Notes: generated from the letters alone by a model not told the origin. A DNA stretch of 9,293 nucleotides from Clostridia bacterium (GCA_017396925.1 JAFQKM010000162.1:1-9293), one strand, 5' to 3'. Counted from the first letter of the stretch, positions 1 through 5,824 are shown. Numbers and translations are program-made.

Positions 1-176
1 AAAATGCGCGCGCAGGTGGTCTTGCCGGTGCCGCGGGTGCCGGTGAACAGATAGGCATGGGAGACCTTACCCGAGGCCACCTGACCCGACAGGGCCGTGG
101 TGATGCTGCTCTGGCCGACGACCTGCCCGAAGGTAACGGGCCTGTATTTACGATATAAAGCTAAGTTTGTGGCCAT
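1..176 (-). CDS. dnaX: DNA polymerase III subunit gamma/tau, N-terminal fragment
   Basis: This is the first 58 codons of the clamp-loader ATPase that loads the sliding clamp and organises the replisome; the gene runs off the left edge. The visible protein starts MATNLALYRKYRPVTFGQVV, then GQ, the family's hallmark opening. It continues with HAYLFTGTRGTGKTT, which contains the Walker A P-loop (GTRGTGKT) around residues 45-55. The ATG at 174-176 is preceded on the same strand by AGGAGG (188-193) with about 11 nt spacing, which fixes the start. The upstream neighbour is the SRP RNA gene on the same strand, the order known from Bacillus subtilis (scr-dnaX), so co-transcription is possible. I saw no convincing separate promoter between them. 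The identification is secure; only length and C-terminal form (tau/gamma) are unseen. Confidence 0.95.
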   Translation of the reverse strand, partial: MATNLALYRKYRPVTFGQVVGQSSITTALSGQVASGKVSHAYLFTGTRGTGKTTCARI

Positions 177-220
177 AAGGTTTTCCCCCTCCTGTGCCTG
201 CGGCGCAATTTGATAACCTA

Positions 221-272
221 CTCATCAGTCACCCTTCGGGTGCCAGCTTCCCTAAGCAAGGGAAGCCTTTTT
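221..272 (+). repeat. Double-hairpin element, probable dispersed repeat, terminator-like
   Basis: Two hairpins follow each other: CACCC-TTC-GGGTG at 230-242, then GCTTCCC (246-252) pairing with GGGAAGC (260-266), followed by CTTTTT. The lead-in CTCATCAGTCACC and the GCTTCCC...GGGAAGCC arms resemble a short interspersed repeat I recall from many Ruminococcaceae genomes; that family assignment is memory-based. The T-run is on the rightward strand, so it could stop rightward transcription. On the leftward strand it lies in the dnaX leader, where it would form a stable RNA hairpin about 55 nt before the dnaX ribosome site. Confidence 0.6.
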
Positions 273-327
273 AAAACAGTATCTGGTTTCCTGTAGAGAA
301 GCAGAATAGAAGATACCTTTTAACAAC

Positions 328-360
328 GAAAAATCCACGGACATGCGCCGGGGATTTTTC
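328..360. repeat. Inverted repeat in the dnaX leader
   Basis: GAAAAATCC (328-336) pairs perfectly with GGATTTTTC (352-360) around a 15-nt loop that can extend the pairing by CGG/CCG. The outer A/T runs on both arms make it look like a weak bidirectional terminator between the SRP RNA and dnaX. A shorter alternative stem, CATCCC (360-365) with GGGATG (377-382), overlaps its right edge, so the two structures would compete. Function is not known. Confidence 0.5.
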
Positions 361-380
361 ATCCCTGTTGGAAATTGGGA

Positions 381-407
381 TGACGAAACCAGCGAAGCGT
401 TTCGTCA
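381..407. repeat. Inverted repeat TGACGAAAC/GTTTCGTCA
   Basis: TGACGAAAC (381-389) and GTTTCGTCA (399-407) form a perfect 9-bp stem with a 9-nt loop. No T-run follows on either strand, so this is not a classical intrinsic terminator. It sits just downstream (in the leftward direction) of the duplicated SRP RNA 3' end and could be part of a dispersed palindromic repeat or an RNA structure in the dnaX leader. Confidence 0.5.
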
Positions 408-417
408 ACCAGTATAG

Positions 418-457
418 CAAAAAAGTGATCCTTTTTACCGTACATACGCATCGAAAG
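418..457. repeat. Direct repeat, copy 1: duplicated 3' end of the SRP RNA gene
   Basis: This stretch repeats 571-610 almost exactly. Both contain AAAAGTGATCCTTTTTACCG followed by TACAT and, after 2-3 variable bases, GCATCGAAAG. Differences are one A in the A-run and the short variable patch. On the leftward strand it corresponds to the last ~40 nt of the SRP RNA, including the 3' arm of its closing helix and the T-run. This copy lies about 153 bp beyond the real 3' end and has no SRP body attached. Confidence 0.75.
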
Positions 458-565
458 AGCCCCATAAAATCTTCGATTTTTCGGGGACCCCATGAATTGC
501 ATAGATTTTCGGCGAATGAATCGCCTGAAAATCGACGCCGGATTGCCGGCGGGGGCTTTCGATGC
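448..565. repeat. Multi-branched palindromic element between the two SRP RNA 3'-end copies
   Basis: An outer 10-bp stem, GCATCGAAAG (448-457) with CTTTCGATGC (556-565), encloses three further hairpins. The first is CCCC-at-AAAATC (460-471) with GATTTT-tc-GGGG (475-486). The second is GATTTTCGGCGA (504-515) with TCGCC-t-GAAAATC (521-533). The third is CGCCGG (536-541) with CCGGCG (546-551). Nearly every base can be paired, giving a cruciform-like or multi-loop fold of about 118 nt. No reading frame with a ribosome site lies in it. It could be a MITE/REP-like palindromic insertion or a small structured RNA; the sequence alone does not decide. Confidence 0.6.
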
Positions 566-570
566 TTAAA

Positions 571-610
571 CAAAAAGTGATCCTTTTTACCGTACATTGC
601 GCATCGAAAG
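571..610. repeat. Direct repeat, copy 2: authentic 3' end of the SRP RNA gene
   Basis: This copy contains the 3' arm of the SRP RNA terminal helix (573-595) and, read leftward, ends in a T-run (CTTTTTG, 577-571) that can act as a transcription stop. It is the counterpart of 418-457. A third copy, in inverted orientation and limited to the 23-bp arm, lies at 851-873 as the 5' end of the same RNA. Confidence 0.75.
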
Positions 611-873
611 CCATAGACATCCTGTTTCGGCAAAAGCGGACTCAAAACCGGTTGGCTGCGGCACACAGCCGACGCCGCTTAATGCTGCTCGGTTCCCCGC
701 CTGACATGGTTCACAGCAGGCTGTTGCGCAGGACCGATCTCTCACAACCCGATTCCACGGACAGACAATGTCGACAAGCTCCCTCACGCGCACATATCAC
801 CCCTGCTATAGCGGATTTCAGGCAACAGGGAGCCGCTAAGTCCCCGGCTAGTACGGCAAAAAGGATCACTTTT
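573..873 (-). ncRNA. ffs: Bacterial large signal recognition particle RNA (scRNA, with Alu domain)
   Basis: This is the RNA scaffold of SRP, which with Ffh targets nascent membrane proteins to the Sec translocon. Read leftward it has AATCCGCTATAGCAGGG (from 817 down to 801), GGTCCTGCGCAA (735-724), TGAACCATGTCAGG (around 713-700), GAGCAGCATTAAG (690-678) and TGTGCCGCAG (665-656). These match, in order, the B. subtilis scRNA as I recall it. The Ffh-binding apical hairpin is CGG-GGAA-CCG (690-699), with the conserved GGAA tetraloop but a closing stem different from the usual UCC/GGA. The ends, 851-873 and 573-595, pair over 23 bp with one G-U, forming the terminal helix. The family core probably spans about 584-862; exact mature ends depend on processing. 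A leftward T-run at 577-572 may terminate it. Position directly upstream of dnaX supports the call. Confidence 0.93.
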
Positions 874-878
874 ATTTA

Positions 879-901
879 CTTACCGGAATAGTATCGGTAA
901 G
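879..901 (-). other. Leader hairpin of the SRP RNA precursor
   Basis: CTTACCG (879-885) and CGGTAAG (895-901) form a 7-bp stem with a 9-nt loop, between the predicted transcription start (near 906) and the SRP RNA terminal helix (851-873). It would be the first structure in the precursor RNA and would be removed if the 5' end is processed. Not a terminator: no T-run follows on the transcribed strand. Confidence 0.45.
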
Positions 902-912
902 CTCGGTTATTT

Positions 913-941
913 ATTATACTATATCCTTGCCAAAATGGCAA
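913..941 (-). promoter_or_regulatory. Sigma-A-type promoter of the SRP RNA gene
   Basis: On the leftward strand TTGCCA (941-936) and TATAAT (918-913) are separated by exactly 17 bp, which is near consensus. Transcription would start near 906, about 33 nt before the RNA's terminal helix. The -35 box lies 12 bp past the stop codon of the upstream gene and is one arm of a small TTGCCA-TTT-TGGCAA hairpin (927-941), so read-through from that gene may also reach the SRP RNA. Confidence 0.8.
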
Positions 942-953
942 TCAAAATCTTTT

Positions 954-1835
954 TTATTTACAGCGATTTAAAAAATCTTCCATGGCAGCGCGGATGGGGG
1001 CATGGACCTCTTTGATGCCGCCGCCGGCCAGACCGTCGACCGACAGGATGGCCTCCTTGAGGACGCCGTCGACGCCGCCGGCCTTGACGCAGGCTTCCAG
1101 CAGAGCCTCTTCCTCGAAGGCGGTGGTCATCAGATCCTTCTTATAAAGGGCGCTCAGCAGGGCGCTCAGACCCCAGCCCCAGAAGTTGGAGATGCCGGCT
1201 GCCAGCGGAACGGTGCAGCACTTTTCGGCAGCGATCAGCGCGCCGTGGTTGACAAACTGCTCGATGATGCCGAAATAATTGCCCATACCCAGCTCGTTGC
1301 CGCCGTCGCCGATCGAGATGACCGGAATACCGGCCTCCAGCAGGCTGTCGGTATCGGCGGCCATATGGTCGATAAACTGGCCGCGCATATTGTGGAAGTG
1401 GCCGTCACGGCCCTTGCCGGGACGCTCGAGGGTGATGATCAGATCGGGCTTGGCCAGCTCCAGCAGGGCGTCGCAGCCTGCCTTGCCCTCCTTGAGGTCA
1501 ATGGTGGCCACAAAGACGGGGGGCATCTGGCCGCGCAGGTTGAGCACATCGCAGCAGGCGGCGGTCATCTGATCGGACAGGACGTCGGTGGCGATCCACA
1601 CCTGCTTGCCGGCCTTCTGCAGGGCCGAAGCCAGCGAAACGGTGCCGATGGGGCCATCGGTCTCGCCGATGTCCATACCGGTGATGGGGAAGCCGGTGAC
1701 CAATACGATGCGCTGGGCATTTTCCAGCAGTTCGGCAGCTTTGTTCAGATCGGGTGCAGGGATGTTTTCCAGAAGTCCGCGCTTGCCGGGGTCGAGGGAA
1801 ACGGCCTCCAGCAGGCGCTGATGCAGCATTTTCAT
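954..1835 (-). CDS. DUF4392 protein, D-glutamate-cyclase-like
   Basis: A 293-residue soluble protein matching the family called DUF4392 or D-glutamate cyclase-like C-terminal domain; the mitochondrial member converts D-glutamate to 5-oxo-D-proline. Seen in the sequence: a Rossmann-like first strand RIVLVTGFP (42-50), ETDGPIGTVSLASAL (58-72), LERPGKGRDGHFHNMRG (136-152) and the signature ISIGDGGNELGMGN (173-186). The length fits the bacterial single-domain form. The ATG at 1833-1835 has a weak GAGAG ribosome site 7 nt upstream; a second ATG two codons later is possible. It is transcribed divergently from the hydrogenase operon. The D-glutamate cyclase activity is inferred from the family; many bacterial members are untested, and another small substrate is possible. 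No clear intrinsic terminator follows. Confidence 0.85.
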   Translation of the reverse strand: MKMLHQRLLEAVSLDPGKRGLLENIPAPDLNKAAELLENAQRIVLVTGFPITGMDIGETDGPIGTVSLASALQKAGKQVWIATDVLSDQMTAACCDVLNLRGQMPPVFVATIDLKEGKAGCDALLELAKPDLIITLERPGKGRDGHFHNMRGQFIDHMAADTDSLLEAGIPVISIGDGGNELGMGNYFGIIEQFVNHGALIAAEKCCTVPLAAGISNFWGWGLSALLSALYKKDLMTTAFEEEALLEACVKAGGVDGVLKEAILSVDGLAGGGIKEVHAPIRAAMEDFLNRCK

Positions 1836-1891
1836 ATTTTTTCTCTCTTTCGTGGCCGCAGCATGGCCTTTATTTTGATGGTACTGCCCCC

Positions 1892-1920
1892 ATTATATAA
1901 CGGTAAAGCGCAAAAGGCAA
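1892..1920 (-). promoter_or_regulatory. Promoter of the DUF4392 gene
   Basis: Leftward TTGCCT (1920-1915), 17-bp spacer, TATAAT (1897-1892). Transcription would begin near 1885, giving a leader of about 50 nt before the ATG at 1835. Both boxes are close to the sigma-A consensus with ideal spacing. Confidence 0.7.
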
Positions 1921-2017
1921 TGGCAAAGCGGCACAGTTTGACAAAATGGAACAGTCTTCCCAACGGATATGCATAGTTTTGTTTTTAACGCATAAAATAC
2001 ATCCTTATATTTCCATA

Positions 2018-2031
2018 AAAAACGCGTTTTT
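2018..2031. repeat. Perfect palindrome in the divergent intergenic region
   Basis: AAAAACGCGTTTTT is a 14-bp perfect palindrome about midway between the two divergent genes. Surrounding sequence (about 1975-2230) is very A/T-rich compared with the genes. It could be a repressor half-site pair or simply an A/T-rich coincidence; no known regulator consensus was recognised. Confidence 0.3.
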
Positions 2032-2079
2032 GTGAAAAGAAAATAAAAATAAAAATCCTATTCCAGTTATTTCCTATTA

Positions 2080-2099
2080 TTTGATTGTGAATTATCAAA
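2080..2099. promoter_or_regulatory. Dyad TTTGAT-N8-ATCAAA, possible operator
   Basis: TTTGAT (2080-2085) and ATCAAA (2094-2099) are separated by TGTGAATT. The dyad is 51 bp upstream of the -35 box of the hydrogenase operon. Half-sites resemble FNR/CRP-type (TTGAT, TGTGA) and redox-regulator Rex (TTGTGAA) motifs, but the spacing fits neither consensus, so a regulator is not assigned. Confidence 0.35.
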
Positions 2100-2123
2100 C
2101 GCCCTAATCATAGAAAAAATCTA

Positions 2124-2142
2124 TAATTTTTGATAAAAATTA
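2124..2142. promoter_or_regulatory. Dyad TAATTTTT-GAT-AAAAATTA upstream of the hydrogenase promoter
   Basis: A perfect 8-bp inverted repeat with a 3-bp centre ends 8 bp before the -35 box. The position suits a regulator site or a bent A/T-rich upstream element that helps RNA polymerase binding. No T-run-plus-gene arrangement makes it a terminator for any gene here. Confidence 0.35.
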
Positions 2143-2150
2143 AACTTTTA

Positions 2151-2179
2151 TTGCGTATTTATTCGAGCTGTACTACAAT
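2151..2179 (+). promoter_or_regulatory. Promoter of the hydrogenase operon
   Basis: TTGCGT (2151-2156), 17-bp spacer, TACAAT (2174-2179). Transcription would start near 2186, about 49 nt before the TTG start codon of the first gene. It is the best-matched promoter in the divergent region in this direction. Confidence 0.65.
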
Positions 2180-2234
2180 AAAGATGCAAAGCGGATTTTG
2201 TGAAAGATTGTATAAAAATAAATGAGGTGATAAC

Positions 2235-4067
2235 TTGAGCAGACTTGAAATTCCCACCAAGGGCCGTTCCGAGCTGGTCATCGAAGGTTTGTACAGAGAC
2301 CTTGAACGCCGTATCGAAGCCAGCCCTCCGGGCCTGTGCCCCGTATCGGTCACCAAGGCTTTCCTCGAGCTGTGCCATGCCCAGACCTGCGGTAAGTGTG
2401 TACCCTGCCGTATCGGCCTGGTCCAGCTGAGCAACCTGCTATCCGACGTTCTGGAAGGCCGTGCCGACGAACGTACGCTGAAACTGATGGAAGAGACCGC
2501 CCTGTCGATCATGGACTCGGCCGACTGTGCCATCGGTTATGAAGCTGCCGGTATGGTTTACAAGAGCCTGATCGGCTGCCGCGACGACTACGAGCAGCAT
2601 ATTGTCGATGGCCGCTGCAGCTGTACCTACAGCCAGCCGGTCCCCTGTGTTGCCCTCTGCCCCGCCGCCGTCGATATTCCCGGTTATATCGCACTGGTCG
2701 GCGAAGGCCGTTATGAAGACGCCATCCGCCTGATCCGTAAGGACAATCCCTTCCCCACCACCTGTGCCTTTATCTGCGAGCATCCCTGCGAAGCCAGATG
2801 CCGCCGTAATATGATCGACGCCGCTGTCAATATCCGCGGCCTCAAGCGTGTGGCGGTCGACAAGGCCGGCCATGTCGCACCTCCCGAATGCGCACCCGAT
2901 ACCGGCAAGAAGATCGCTGTTGTCGGCGGCGGCCCCGGCGGCCTGACCTCGGCCTACTATCTGCGCCTGATGGGCCATGCCGTCACCGTCTACGAGATGC
3001 TGCCCAAGCTGGGCGGTATGCTCCGCTACGGTATCCCCAACTATCGCCTGCCCAAGGACCGTCTGGACGATGACATCCAGGCCATCCTCGAGACCGGCAT
3101 CGAAGTCAAGCACGGTATGCGCATCGGCACCGACATCACCATTCAGCAGCTGCGCGAGCAGTATGACGCCGTTCTGATCACCATCGGTGCTTCTTCCAGC
3201 AAGACGCTGGGCCTCGAACACGAGGACGCCGAGGGCGTTATGTCGGCCGTCAAGTTCCTGCGTGACGTCGCCCACGGCACCGCTCCCGATCTGACCGGTC
3301 TGGAAGTCGCCGTCATCGGCGGCGGCAACGTTGCCATGGATGCCGTCCGCACCGCCAAGCGTCTGGGCGCCTCTAAGGTCAGCTGCGTCTATCGCCGCAG
3401 AATGGCCGATATGACCGCGCTGCCCGCCGAGATCGAGGCTGCTTCGGCCGAAGGCATCGAGATGCTGACCCTCAAGGCACCCTCGGCCATCGAGGTCGAT
3501 GAAAAGGGCGTTCTCAAGGGCCTGTGGGTCAAGCCCCAGATGATCAGCAGCATCAAGGATGGCCGTGCATCGGTCAAGCCCAACGGCGAAGAAGACCAGT
3601 TTATCCCCTGCCAGGTCATCGTTGCCGCCATCGGTCAGGCCATCGAGACCGACCACTTCCAGCAGGCCGGCGTGCCCGTTGCAAGAGGCGTCATCAGCGC
3701 CAGCCGTTTCGGCAACTTCTCCAACATTCCCGGCGTCTTTGCCGGCGGCGACTGCGCCACCGGTCCGGCCACGGTCATCCGCGCCATTGCGGCGGCCAAG
3801 GCCATTGCCGCCAATATTGATGAATATCTCGGCTTCCATCACGAGATCACCTGTGACGTCGAGATCCCCGAACCCGAACACCGCGACAACCAGCCCTGCG
3901 GCCGTGTCGACCTGACCGAGCGCGAAGCCGGCGAGCGCGTACACGACTTTGAAGCGGTGGAAAACTGCATGACCGAATGCGAGTCCTGCCAGGAGGCTTC
4001 CCGCTGCCTGCGCTGCGACCACTTTGGTTACGGTGTCTTTAAAGGAGGTCGCAAGACGTTATGGTAA
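2235..4067 (+). CDS. NuoF-tail/GltD-type fusion flavoprotein, NAD(P)H:acceptor subunit of a hydrogenase complex
   Basis: A 610-residue cytoplasmic electron-transfer protein. Residues ~15-115 match the C-terminal [4Fe-4S] domain of NuoF/HydB (CGKCVPC at 52-58, distal C98), but the NuoF FMN/NADH-binding and SLBB domains are absent. From ~125 on it is GltD/NfnL-like. Cluster cysteines are at C138, C142, C177, C181, C185 and C189. An FAD site VVGGGPGG (229-236) and EMLPKLGGMLRYGIP (254-268) follow, then an NAD(P)-site VIGGGNVAMD (360-369) with YRRR (386-389), and the closing GVFAGGDCATGP (500-511). A cysteine-rich tail (C578, C582, C585, C591, C594) may hold one more cluster. The start is TTG at 2235 with GAGGTGA at 2224-2230; the ATG at 2223 hits a stop at once. 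It overlaps the hydrogenase gene by 7 bp. It probably passes electrons between NAD(P)H and the hydrogenase; NADPH preference and possible bifurcation, as in NfnL, are inference. Confidence 0.88.
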   Translation: MSRLEIPTKGRSELVIEGLYRDLERRIEASPPGLCPVSVTKAFLELCHAQTCGKCVPCRIGLVQLSNLLSDVLEGRADERTLKLMEETALSIMDSADCAIGYEAAGMVYKSLIGCRDDYEQHIVDGRCSCTYSQPVPCVALCPAAVDIPGYIALVGEGRYEDAIRLIRKDNPFPTTCAFICEHPCEARCRRNMIDAAVNIRGLKRVAVDKAGHVAPPECAPDTGKKIAVVGGGPGGLTSAYYLRLMGHAVTVYEMLPKLGGMLRYGIPNYRLPKDRLDDDIQAILETGIEVKHGMRIGTDITIQQLREQYDAVLITIGASSSKTLGLEHEDAEGVMSAVKFLRDVAHGTAPDLTGLEVAVIGGGNVAMDAVRTAKRLGASKVSCVYRRRMADMTALPAEIEAASAEGIEMLTLKAPSAIEVDEKGVLKGLWVKPQMISSIKDGRASVKPNGEEDQFIPCQVIVAAIGQAIETDHFQQAGVPVARGVISASRFGNFSNIPGVFAGGDCATGPATVIRAIAAAKAIAANIDEYLGFHHEITCDVEIPEPEHRDNQPCGRVDLTEREAGERVHDFEAVENCMTECESCQEASRCLRCDHFGYGVFKGGRKTLW

Positions 4068-5809
4068 CACTGACCATTGACCGCAAGGAAATTACGGTAC
4101 CCGACGGTACCACCATCATGAAGGCTGCCGCTCAGGCCGGCATCCCCATCCCCCACCTCTGCTACCTCAAGGACATCAACGAGGTTGCGGCCTGCCGCGT
4201 CTGCGTTGTCGAAGTTGAGGGCAGCGAACGCCTGGTCACCGCCTGCAACAACGTTGTCAAGGAGGGCATGGTGGTCTATACCAACAGTCCCAAGGTCCGT
4301 CTGGACCGCCGCCGCACCGTCCAGCTCATGCTTTCCCAGCACGACTGCAAGTGCGCCACCTGTGTCCGCAGCGGCAACTGCTCGCTGCAGACGCTGGCCA
4401 ACGACCTGAATATCCTGCATAATCCCTATACAGAGATGATCGAGCGCCAGCCCTGGGATATGAAGTTCCCCCTGATCCGCGATTCGGCCAAGTGCATCAA
4501 GTGCCTGCGCTGCGTCAATATCTGCGACAAGGTTCAGAGCCTGGGCATCTGGCAGCTGGAATCCACCGGCACCATCTCGACCATCAACGTTTCGGGCGGC
4601 CGCAAGATCACCGATGCCGACTGTGCCCTCTGCGGCCAGTGCATCACCCACTGCCCCGTCGGCGCGCTGCGTGAGCGCGACGATACCGAAAACGTATGGA
4701 AGGCGCTGGCCGATCCCAAGAAGACGGTCATCTTCCAGATCGCGCCTGCCATCCGTACCGCCTGGGGCGAGCCCTTCGGCCTGACACCGCAGGAAGCCCC
4801 CATCGGCAAGGTCGCCGACGCCCTCAAGCAGATGGGCGCCGACTATGTTTTCGACACCGTCTTTACCGCCGACCTGACCATTATGGAAGAGGGCAACGAG
4901 TTCCTCCAGCGCTTCCTGGCCGGCGAGACCAAGAACCGTCCCATGTTCACCTCCTGCTGCCCCGGCTGGATCCGTTTCATCAAGTCGCAGTATCCCCATC
5001 TGGTCTCCTGCCTGTCGACCGCCAAGTCGCCCCAGCAGATGTTCGGCGCCGTAATGAAGTCCTATTTCGCCGAGAAGATCGGCGTTGCTCCCGAGAATAT
5101 CTTCACCATTTCCATCATGCCCTGTGTCGCCAAGAAGGGCGAGAGCAACATGGAACTTTACAATGGTGAATATGCCGGCTTTGATACCGACATCGTTCTG
5201 ACCACCCGCGAGCTCGACCGTATGATCCGTTCGGCCCATATCGATCCCATGAATCTGCAGGAGATCCCCTTCGACAGCGTCATGCAGGCCGCATCGGGCG
5301 CCGGCGTCATCTTCGGCGCCACCGGCGGCGTTATGGAGGCGGCCCTCCGCACCGCGCACTTCCTGGTCACCGGCAAGGATCCCGATCCCGATGCCTTCAA
5401 GGTCGTCCGTGCCAAGGCAGAGGCATTCGGCATCACCGAGGCCGAGATCCAGATCGGTGCAGCCACCGTCCGTGCAGCGGTTGTCAGCGGTCTGGGCAAC
5501 ACCAGAAGACTGATCGAAGCCATCGAGCGCGGCGAGGCGCACTACGACTTTGTCGAAGTCATGGCCTGCCCCGGCGGCTGTGTCGGCGGCGGCGGTCAGC
5601 CCATCCACGATGGAGAAGAGCGGGCTTATCAGCGCGGCCAGACCCTCTATTTCCTCGATTCCAAGTCGAAGATCCGTTTCTCCCACTACAACAAGGATGT
5701 CGCTCAGCTCTACAAGGAGTATTTCGAGGCGCCCCTGTCCCACAAGTCGCATATGCTGCTGCATACCGACCATAAGGCATGGGAGATGCCCCGCGCCCCC
5801 AAGCGCTAA
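4061..5809 (+). CDS. hydA: [FeFe] hydrogenase, group A, multi-cluster (M3-type) catalytic subunit
   Basis: A 582-residue enzyme catalysing reversible H2 formation in the cytoplasm. Domains in order: an N-terminal [2Fe-2S] ferredoxin domain (C34, C45, C48, C62), a His-ligated [4Fe-4S] (H94, C98, C101, C107), and two ferredoxin [4Fe-4S] clusters (C145/148/151/155 and C188/191/194/198). The H-cluster domain carries TSCCPGW (297-303), MPCVAKKGE (353-361) and EVMACPGGCVGGGGQP (499-514). All H-cluster ligands (C300, C355, C503, C507) and the proton-relay C299 are present, so it should be active if maturases HydEFG exist elsewhere; none is in the window. The ATG at 4061 follows AAAGGAGG (4041-4048) inside the upstream gene, suggesting translational coupling. 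With its GltD-fused partner it fits the class known as glutamate-synthase-linked (A2); that sub-class is inferred from context. The role is probably disposal or use of reductant during fermentation. Confidence 0.95.
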   Translation: MVTLTIDRKEITVPDGTTIMKAAAQAGIPIPHLCYLKDINEVAACRVCVVEVEGSERLVTACNNVVKEGMVVYTNSPKVRLDRRRTVQLMLSQHDCKCATCVRSGNCSLQTLANDLNILHNPYTEMIERQPWDMKFPLIRDSAKCIKCLRCVNICDKVQSLGIWQLESTGTISTINVSGGRKITDADCALCGQCITHCPVGALRERDDTENVWKALADPKKTVIFQIAPAIRTAWGEPFGLTPQEAPIGKVADALKQMGADYVFDTVFTADLTIMEEGNEFLQRFLAGETKNRPMFTSCCPGWIRFIKSQYPHLVSCLSTAKSPQQMFGAVMKSYFAEKIGVAPENIFTISIMPCVAKKGESNMELYNGEYAGFDTDIVLTTRELDRMIRSAHIDPMNLQEIPFDSVMQAASGAGVIFGATGGVMEAALRTAHFLVTGKDPDPDAFKVVRAKAEAFGITEAEIQIGAATVRAAVVSGLGNTRRLIEAIERGEAHYDFVEVMACPGGCVGGGGQPIHDGEERAYQRGQTLYFLDSKSKIRFSHYNKDVAQLYKEYFEAPLSHKSHMLLHTDHKAWEMPRAPKR

Positions 5810-5824
5810 GCGTCCTATAAAATC

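Noticed and set aside
418..610. A CRISPR array
   Set aside because: Only two direct copies ~40 nt long, spaced 113 nt apart, with a palindromic insert; no regular short spacers and no cas genes.
271..891. Small open frames on both strands in the dnaX leader and SRP RNA
   Set aside because: They cross an RNA gene and inverted repeats; similar peptides (VKRITF) come simply from the repeated DNA at 418-457 and 571-610. No ribosome sites were seen.
927..941. TTGCCA-TTT-TGGCAA hairpin as terminator of the DUF4392 gene
   Set aside because: The 6-bp stem is not followed by a T-run in the leftward direction; it mainly reflects the -35 box of the SRP RNA promoter.
1002..1976. A 324-codon rightward frame across the DUF4392 gene
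   Set aside because: It lies over a gene with clear family motifs on the other strand and its product is low-complexity; no ribosome site.
2080..2099. A Rex or FNR box for the hydrogenase operon
   Set aside because: Half-sites are suggestive (TTGAT, TTGTGAA), but the second half and the spacing do not match either consensus, so only an unnamed dyad is listed.
2439..4022. A 527-codon open frame antisense to the GltD fusion gene
   Set aside because: Same cause as above: long stop-free antisense from biased codons, no ribosome site and no recognisable motif.
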